Below, in pieces: positions 33,710 through 38,392 of a stretch of 38,392 nucleotides of DNA. The number at the start of each line of letters is the position of its first letter. The stretch's first letter is position 1. The position numbers and the translations under genes are program-made. The notes under the pieces were generated by a model. That model searched no databases. It was not told the origin of the DNA and saw nothing but the letters and a program-made list of their open reading frames with translations. The DNA comes from an uncultured Saprospiraceae bacterium (GTDB taxonomy: Bacteria > Bacteroidota > Bacteroidia > Chitinophagales > Saprospiraceae): NCBI GenBank assembly GCA_937926205.1, contig CALEYL010000003.1, positions 1 to 38,392 on the forward strand. The letters are read 5' to 3'.

Positions 33710-33890
33710 GGGGCGAAAATACGATGTTTACTTTCTGTACCGGCGAATTTATTCGCAAGTTTTTTTGTGGGAGCATGAATTCGCGATTGCGGGCGTCCCC
33801 GGCGGCATTGAAGGACGGATCGCCTGCTCAGGCAGCGCGTGGTTTCAGCCATGAGCCAGGGCCGATTGTTATCTCAACTTTCACTCCTTA
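33710..33890. other. spacer between mfd and the insertion sequence
   Basis: A short gap with no gene. A small palindrome, GCGAAT-TT-ATTCGC, lies at 33743-33756. This GC-rich sequence is unlike the AT-richer insertion sequence that follows. Confidence 0.4.
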
Positions 33891-33933
33891 GCAGTTTTGT
33901 CACTCCCGCAGGGCTACGGTTTACACATATCTT
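33891..33933 (+). repeat. left terminal inverted repeat of the insertion sequence
   Basis: Pairs with 35444-35486. The differences are at two bases near the outer end, one at 33903 and one at 33928. The last makes the left end read CATATCTTTG and so creates a -7 box absent from the right end. Confidence 0.8.
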
Positions 33934-33935
33934 TG
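33928..33935 (+). promoter_or_regulatory. transposase -7 box within the left inverted repeat
   Basis: TATCTTTG, a perfect TAnnTTTG, overlaps the inner end of the left repeat. The start site would be near 33942, only about 13 nt before the transposase ATG at 33955. Binding of transposase to its own end would cover this promoter. Confidence 0.5.
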
Positions 33936-33954
33936 TAAGAGAAAAAAGGATTAA

Positions 33955-35445
33955 ATGACAGGAAGAATATTCTATCCAACGAGCAGTAAAGATAGTGTGT
34001 CGTTATTTGGCAGACATGGTTTTGGAGATAAACGTTTGGAGGCACGTCACAAGAAGTTGTTGAGTCAATTATCAGAAAACCAGAGTTCGGTAATCTACCA
34101 ATTGAGGGATGGGAGAAAAGCACAAGGAGGTGCTTATCGTTTTTTAAATAACGACAAAGTAAGCTTGAGTGAACTGATTGCTCGAACATGTGCATGGGAT
34201 TTAGGCAATTGTGGAGATCGAGATTTGTTGGTTGCCATAGACAGTACATCGGTTAAGCTAAAAACGGGCTCCAAGGATAAGCACGAGCAGGTAAAATCGG
34301 TAGGTGTTTTAGAAGATAACCGGACGCCAGGGTTTTTTTTGGTTCCTTCATTGCTCATAGATAAAAAGACACATCAGACGCTAGGGCTAGGAGATATTTT
34401 ACATTATACACGACCGTTAATAGAAGGGAGTAAAGAACAAAAACAGCAAGGGCGGGCGCAACGTCGTAAGCTGGAGTTGCAAGACAAAGAGGCAGGTATG
34501 TGGTCGATTGTAGCCCAAAATACGGCTAAAGGCCTACAGCAGGCGCGGAGCATGACCTTTGTCATGGATCAGGGTGGAGACAAATACGAGTCACTCCAAC
34601 AAATTTTAGAGTGTACCAATCAGAATTTTATCGTTCGTGTTAAAGAAGATCGCCAGGCGGTGAGCACTACCGACCAAACCCAAGGTCACTTTAGTGACTT
34701 ATTAGCTACTCAATGCTGGATGGATGTGCGCCACGTCGCTATACGTTCTCTGAATCATTACAGTAAAAGTAGTGGCAAGTGGGTACAGCGTAAGGCTCGA
34801 AAAGCCTTGCTGACTATTCGATATATAACACTCAGACTAGAACGTCCAAGTTCCTATTCCAAACATAAGAAATTGTTAGATAAACCCTTATGTTTGGTTG
34901 AAGTTTTAGAGCATTCGTCAACTGTTCCACCCGGTGAATCACCTATTCACTGGCGATTGTTAACCACCTGGACAATAGATGAGCTTCAAAAGGCCTGGCA
35001 GGTAGTCAGCGCTTATCAAGCTCGATGGAATATAGAACAACTTTTCAGGATCTTGAAAAAACAAGGCTTTGATATCGAAAATTCCCAGCTTCAAAATCCA
35101 AAATCTATTAAAAAACTAACCGTGATGGCGCTTAAAGCATCTGAACAAGCCCTGCGATTATCCACCGCTCGCGACGGCCGAGACTTTGCTCCTATTGAAA
35201 GCATGTTTGATCAAACTCAACAGCAATTACTTATCAAACTCAATGCTAAGTTATCTGGTCAAACCCCAAAAATTATTAATCCCCACGCCAATAACTCTTT
35301 AGCTTGGGCCGCATGGATCATTGCTAGGTTGGGGGGCTGGTCTGGTTATAAAACACAGCGTCCACCTGGGCCCATTACTATGTCCAAGGGATTAACTCAA
35401 TTTTATGCTTTCTTCGACTTCTACAACCTCATCGACGGAACCTAA
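33955..35445 (+). CDS. IS4-family transposase (IS50-like)
   Basis: A DDE transposase of 496 residues, full length. The N-terminus has FGDKRLEARHKKLL and GGAYRFLNND, as in Tn5-type transposases. The catalytic residues are Asp96 in LLVAIDSTSVKL, Asp209 in MDQGGDKYESL, and Glu361 in the perfect Y-x2-R-x3-E-x6-K signature (Tyr354, Arg357, Glu361, Lys368). The C-terminus GGWSGYKTQRPPGPITMSKGL matches the IS50 group. No frameshift or internal stop is visible and both inverted repeats are present, so the element could be active. The right repeat begins at the last codon. Confidence 0.95.
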   Translation: MTGRIFYPTSSKDSVSLFGRHGFGDKRLEARHKKLLSQLSENQSSVIYQLRDGRKAQGGAYRFLNNDKVSLSELIARTCAWDLGNCGDRDLLVAIDSTSVKLKTGSKDKHEQVKSVGVLEDNRTPGFFLVPSLLIDKKTHQTLGLGDILHYTRPLIEGSKEQKQQGRAQRRKLELQDKEAGMWSIVAQNTAKGLQQARSMTFVMDQGGDKYESLQQILECTNQNFIVRVKEDRQAVSTTDQTQGHFSDLLATQCWMDVRHVAIRSLNHYSKSSGKWVQRKARKALLTIRYITLRLERPSSYSKHKKLLDKPLCLVEVLEHSSTVPPGESPIHWRLLTTWTIDELQKAWQVVSAYQARWNIEQLFRILKKQGFDIENSQLQNPKSIKKLTVMALKASEQALRLSTARDGRDFAPIESMFDQTQQQLLIKLNAKLSGQTPKIINPHANNSLAWAAWIIARLGGWSGYKTQRPPGPITMSKGLTQFYAFFDFYNLIDGT

Positions 35446-35486
35446 GATGTGTGTAAACCGTAGCCCTGCGGGAATGACAACTCTGC
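35444..35486 (-). repeat. right terminal inverted repeat of the insertion sequence
   Basis: The partner of 33891-33933. It overlaps the transposase stop codon by two bases. It lacks the -7 box seen at the left end because it reads CACATCTTAG in place of TATCTTTG. Confidence 0.8.
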
Positions 35487-35586
35487 TGGGACCGGCATCC
35501 AATAACGCGATATGCATAGCCAACGCTCGCCAGTAAAGTGGTTGAATACAAACACCATTTATAGAATCCCTAATACACTGACATTC

Positions 35587-35601
35587 AACCCTCTCAGGGT
35601 T
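35587..35601. repeat. hairpin AACCCT-CTC-AGGGTT
   Basis: A perfect 6-bp stem with a 3-nt loop, the first of three close palindromes. Confidence 0.6.
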
Positions 35602-35629
35602 ATGCGTATAACTCTTCTACTATGCTTTT

Positions 35630-35672
35630 AACTCCGGATTTCCTGCCTACTGGCAGGTAGACATCCGGAGTT
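35630..35672. repeat. nested palindrome
   Basis: Outer arms AACTCCGGAT (35630-35639) and ATCCGGAGTT (35663-35672) are exact complements. Inside them CCTGCC-TACT-GGCAGG (35642-35657) forms a second stem with the same core as the palindrome at 15778-15794. Confidence 0.7.
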
Positions 35673-35682
35673 ATTCACAGTT

Positions 35683-35697
35683 AACCGCTTTGCGGTT
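35683..35697. repeat. hairpin AACCGC-TTT-GCGGTT
   Basis: A perfect 6-bp stem with a 3-nt loop, built like the one at 35587-35601 and only 10 nt from the nested palindrome. Confidence 0.6.
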
Positions 35698-35791
35698 GCT
35701 CGCCAGGCCCTCCGCAGATGCCCTGCCTGCATTAACATCCAAAAAAAAGCCAGATTGATAGGGATCGCCAGGTTCAATAGCCATACGACGC

Positions 35792-35897
35792 CCTCAAATC
35801 CTCAAATAACCAAATCCCCGAATCATCAAAAATCCCCCCATCATCAAACCTAGTCCTCTCATCATCAAATCTTCAAATTATCTAATTTTCAAATTCC
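35792..35897. repeat. degenerate TCAAAT simple-sequence region
   Basis: Irregular copies of TCAAAT, CATCAAA and TTCAAATT alternating with runs of C. This kind of low-complexity DNA is frequent just upstream of Bacteroidota genes. Confidence 0.5.
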
Positions 35898-35900
35898 CCC

Positions 35901-35908
35901 TATCTTCG
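35901..35908 (+). promoter_or_regulatory. candidate -7 box of the S9 peptidase gene
   Basis: TATCTTCG matches TAnnTTTG at seven of eight positions. The start site would be near 35915, about 17 nt before the ATG. No -33 element is clear. Confidence 0.35.
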
Positions 35909-35931
35909 TCCCGCACCAAAATCATCCGATC

Positions 35932-38307
35932 ATGCGGGTTTTTATCTCCACTACCCTTTTCCTCGCGGCCATTGCAACGCTGGTTGCTCAAAAACCGGCC
36001 AACCGCTCGGCCCTGAAAATCGAACAATTCATGCAGGGCGAACGCTTCACAGGCTATGCGCCGCAGAACATCTCCTGGTCCGAAGACAGCAAAACCATCT
36101 ACTTTTCCTGGAATCCGGACCTCGATACCCTGCGCAGTACCTATTCAGTGGGTATTGAGGGTGGCCAGCCGCAAAAACTGACCCCGGAAGTCCTGCGCGA
36201 CCTGCCCGGCGACGGCGACTACAATAAAGCCCATACCTTAAAACTCTACGGCAAAAATGGCGACCTCTTCCTCTTAGACCTTGCCAGCGGCCGCAAACGC
36301 CAAATCACAAATACGGTGGACCGCGAAAGCAATGCCCGTTTTTCCGGCGATGAAAAAATGGTCATCTACCAACAGGGCGGCAACCTCTACGCCTGGGAAA
36401 TTGAAGGCGGCGGCCTGCGCCAACTCACCGATTTCCGCCGCGGCGGCGCCAAAGGAGAACCGCCCCTTTCAGAGCAGGAGCAATGGCTGAAAAACGACCA
36501 GCTCCGCTGGTTTGAAGTGCTGGCAGAACGCAAAGCCACCGAAGAAACCCGCGCCCGCCGCAACAAAACCCAGGATCCGAAACGGCCGCTCGAAATCGCT
36601 TACGGCGAGCGCCAGCAGTTATCCAATGTGCAGATCAGCCCGGATTTAAAATACGTGACTTATCGCATCAGCACGCCTTCGCGCAGCAAAGGCACCAAAG
36701 TGACGGAATTTGTGACGGAATCGGGCTTTACCGAAGATCAGAATGCCCGCCAAAAAGTCGGCGCTGCCAACGATGCTTATGAAATGGGCGTTTACGACAT
36801 TGCGCGGGATACCAATTACACACTGGACATCAAGCAGCTAGAAGGCATTTACGACAAGCCGGCTTACCTCGCCGAATACCACAAGGATACCACGGCTTTT
36901 AACCCCAAATTCAAAAATCCCCGCGAGGTCATCCTCCACGGACCGGTTTTTTCTGAAGACGGCAAAGCAGTCGTTGTAGCGCGTGCATTGGACAACAAAG
37001 ACCGCTGGATTTTGCTGCTCGACCTGCCCACAGGCAAGCTCAAACTGCTGGACCGCCAGCACGACGACGCCTGGATCGGCGGCCCCGGCATTGAAGGCTG
37101 GAATTTTTCGATGGGCAGCATCGGCTGGATGCCCGACCAACGCCACGTCTGGTTCCAGTCGGAAGCCACGGGTTTTTCCCACCTCTATACCTTAGATGTG
37201 GAAACGCTGGAGAAAAAAGCCCTGACGAGCGGCAAATTTGAGGTTCTGAGCGTACAAATGAACCAAAACAGAGATGCTTTCTACCTGACGGCCAACGCAG
37301 AAGGACCGCACGAGCAGCATTTTTACCGCTTGCCTATAACCGGCGGCAAACTGGAAAAAATCACCCCCGAAGCCGGTGGCAACGAGGTGACGATGTCTCC
37401 TGATGAAAAATTACTGGCCGTGCGCTATTCCTACAGCAACCGCCCCTGGGAATTGTACGTCATGGAAAACAAACCCGGAGCTGCCATGCGCCGGCTGACG
37501 AAGTCGACCACCGCTAAATTCGACGCCTACCCCTGGCGCGATCCAAAAATTGTGTGGTTCACGGCCCGGGACGGCGCAAAAGTACCCGCCCGGCTTTACC
37601 GTCCGGCGAAAGCCAAAAAAGGCGGCCCCGCAGTCATTTTTGTACACGGCGCCGGTTACCTCCAAAACGTCCACAAATGGTGGAGCACCTATTTCCGGGA
37701 GTTCATGTTCCACAACTATTTGGTCGATAACGGCTATACGGTGCTCGACATCGACTACCGCGCCAGCAGCGGCTACGGGCGCGACTGGCGAACGGCAATC
37801 TACCGCTTCATGGGCGGTAAGGATTTAGACGATCACGTGGATGGCGCGCGCTATTTAAGCAAAGAACTGGGCGTGGATGCCAAACGCATCGGCATTTACG
37901 GCGGCTCCTACGGCGGTTTCATTACCCTGATGGGGTTGTTTACCGCGCCGGGGACTTTCAAAAGCGGTGCAGCTTTGCGCTCGGTGACCGACTGGGCCCA
38001 CTACAACCACCCTTACACCGCAAACATCCTCAACACCCCGGCGACAGACAGCTTAGCATATGCCCGCAGTTCGCCCATCTACCACGCCAAAGGCCTGAAA
38101 GACCGCCTGCTGATTTTACACGGCATGGTGGATTCCAACGTGCAGTTTCAGGATGTGGTGCGCCTGTCGCAACGCCTGATCGAACTGGGCAAAGACGGCT
38201 GGGATTTTGCCGTTTATCCGATGGAAGACCACGGTTTTGTGGAACCCAGCAGCTGGGCGGATGAGTATAAGCGGATTTATAAGTTGTTTGAGGAGACGCT
38301 GAAGTAA
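35932..38307 (+). CDS. S9 family peptidase, dipeptidyl-peptidase IV-like
   Basis: An exported serine peptidase of 791 residues. The signal peptide is MRVFISTTLFLAAIATLVAQ, so it is periplasmic or secreted. Residues about 30-540 form a propeller with repeated strands (ISWSEDSKTIYFSWN, RFSGDEKMVIYQQGG, TMSPDEKLLAVRYSY). Residues about 550-791 are the alpha/beta-hydrolase domain with catalytic Ser659 in GIYGGSYGGF, Asp734 in LHGMVDSNV and His767 in MEDHGF. It should cleave dipeptides or short oligopeptides from peptide N-termini. The gene is complete and ends 85 bp before the window does. It reads away from the insertion sequence, whose arrival could have altered its upstream region. Confidence 0.93.
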   Translation: MRVFISTTLFLAAIATLVAQKPANRSALKIEQFMQGERFTGYAPQNISWSEDSKTIYFSWNPDLDTLRSTYSVGIEGGQPQKLTPEVLRDLPGDGDYNKAHTLKLYGKNGDLFLLDLASGRKRQITNTVDRESNARFSGDEKMVIYQQGGNLYAWEIEGGGLRQLTDFRRGGAKGEPPLSEQEQWLKNDQLRWFEVLAERKATEETRARRNKTQDPKRPLEIAYGERQQLSNVQISPDLKYVTYRISTPSRSKGTKVTEFVTESGFTEDQNARQKVGAANDAYEMGVYDIARDTNYTLDIKQLEGIYDKPAYLAEYHKDTTAFNPKFKNPREVILHGPVFSEDGKAVVVARALDNKDRWILLLDLPTGKLKLLDRQHDDAWIGGPGIEGWNFSMGSIGWMPDQRHVWFQSEATGFSHLYTLDVETLEKKALTSGKFEVLSVQMNQNRDAFYLTANAEGPHEQHFYRLPITGGKLEKITPEAGGNEVTMSPDEKLLAVRYSYSNRPWELYVMENKPGAAMRRLTKSTTAKFDAYPWRDPKIVWFTARDGAKVPARLYRPAKAKKGGPAVIFVHGAGYLQNVHKWWSTYFREFMFHNYLVDNGYTVLDIDYRASSGYGRDWRTAIYRFMGGKDLDDHVDGARYLSKELGVDAKRIGIYGGSYGGFITLMGLFTAPGTFKSGAALRSVTDWAHYNHPYTANILNTPATDSLAYARSSPIYHAKGLKDRLLILHGMVDSNVQFQDVVRLSQRLIELGKDGWDFAVYPMEDHGFVEPSSWADEYKRIYKLFEETLK

Positions 38308-38310
38308 GAA

Positions 38311-38338
38311 GGTTAAAGGTTAAAGGTTAAAGGCTAAA
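38311..38338. repeat. 7-bp tandem repeat GGTTAAA, four copies
   Basis: Three perfect copies (38311-38331) and a fourth variant GGCTAAA (38332-38338), starting 3 nt after the S9 peptidase stop. Such short tandem repeats are frequent in Bacteroidota spacers. The remaining 54 bases of the window show no gene. Confidence 0.75.
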
Positions 38339-38392
38339 TGAATTGAATCAATTATATATCATACAATAGCAAAAGTGCTGTTGATAGAATTT

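Larger units (their letters stand above)
33891..35486 (+). mobile_element. complete IS4-family (IS50-like) insertion sequence
   Basis: One transposase gene framed by terminal inverted repeats. The core repeats are 33904-33933 and 35444-35473, 29 of 30 bases matching (TCCCGCAGGGCTACGGTTTA at the outer side). Similarity continues outward to 33891 and 35486, giving 39 of 43. The size, about 1.57-1.6 kb, fits the IS4 family. I find no direct target duplication outside either boundary, so the exact tips are uncertain or the target repeat has decayed. Base composition inside is AT-richer than in neighbouring genes, which fits transfer. Confidence 0.85.
35487..35931. other. spacer with palindromes and simple repeats
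   Basis: Between the insertion sequence and the S9 peptidase gene. Three hairpins lie at 35587-35697 and simple TCAAAT-type repeats at about 35792-35897, listed separately. No gene is supported. Confidence 0.6.

Noticed and set aside
33891..35486. Target-site duplication flanking the insertion sequence
   Set aside because: No matching direct repeat is found at either possible pair of boundaries; the adjoining similarity is inverted and belongs to the terminal repeats.

Overview
The window comes from a member of the Bacteroidota, probably a Saprospiria/Lewinella-like lineage (phylum confident, lineage inferred). The evidence is: promoter -7 boxes of the Bacteroidota type TAnnTTTG in front of many genes, little sign of Shine-Dalgarno sequences, a cell-surface protein with a SprB-type repeat and a type IX secretion (T9SS) sorting tail, a BshA bacillithiol enzyme, and a carotenoid gene cluster. 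Most of it is chromosomal core and household DNA. I see no phage, plasmid or CRISPR locus and no recognisable defence system.

Layout. Bases 1-43 are the 5' end of a 16S rRNA gene on the minus strand, with its leader and a well-formed promoter. Reading toward it on the same strand is a carotenoid block: MBL-fold hydrolase, crtI, crtB and a fused lycopene cyclase. Together these are expected to take GGPP through phytoene and lycopene to beta-carotene. Diverging from the hydrolase is a 1166-residue exported protein combining a peptidase-MA-like region, a TolB-like propeller and an Omp85-like barrel. Next come a spacer with a perfect hairpin and a gene remnant, then an ECF sigma factor whose promoter is straddled by a perfect 10-bp inverted repeat.

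From 9 to 22 kb the genes are: an RsmI-like methyltransferase, a MoeB/ThiF-rhodanese fusion, an unknown exported protein, a PmtA-like methyltransferase, a PQQ-type glucose/sorbosone dehydrogenase-family lipoprotein, a PrsW protease, a sugar-phosphate nucleotidyltransferase, an omega-amidase, ribosomal protein L25, a SPOR-domain protein, a SulP anion transporter and an LEA-like repeat protein. From 22.5 to 34 kb, on the minus strand, are hisS, pheS, a rhomboid protease, bshA, a large T9SS-exported multidomain protein and mfd.

The only clear mobile element is a complete IS4-family (IS50-like) insertion sequence at about 33.9-35.5 kb. It is followed by a spacer rich in palindromes and simple repeats, then an S9 dipeptidyl-peptidase-like gene that ends just before the window does.

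No single locus is clearly a new system. The most unusual signals are the operator-like dyad over the sigma-factor promoter, a 12-bp inverted repeat bracketing crtI, the protease/propeller/barrel architecture, the LEA-like protein with a calcium-loop-like tail, and the palindrome clusters.
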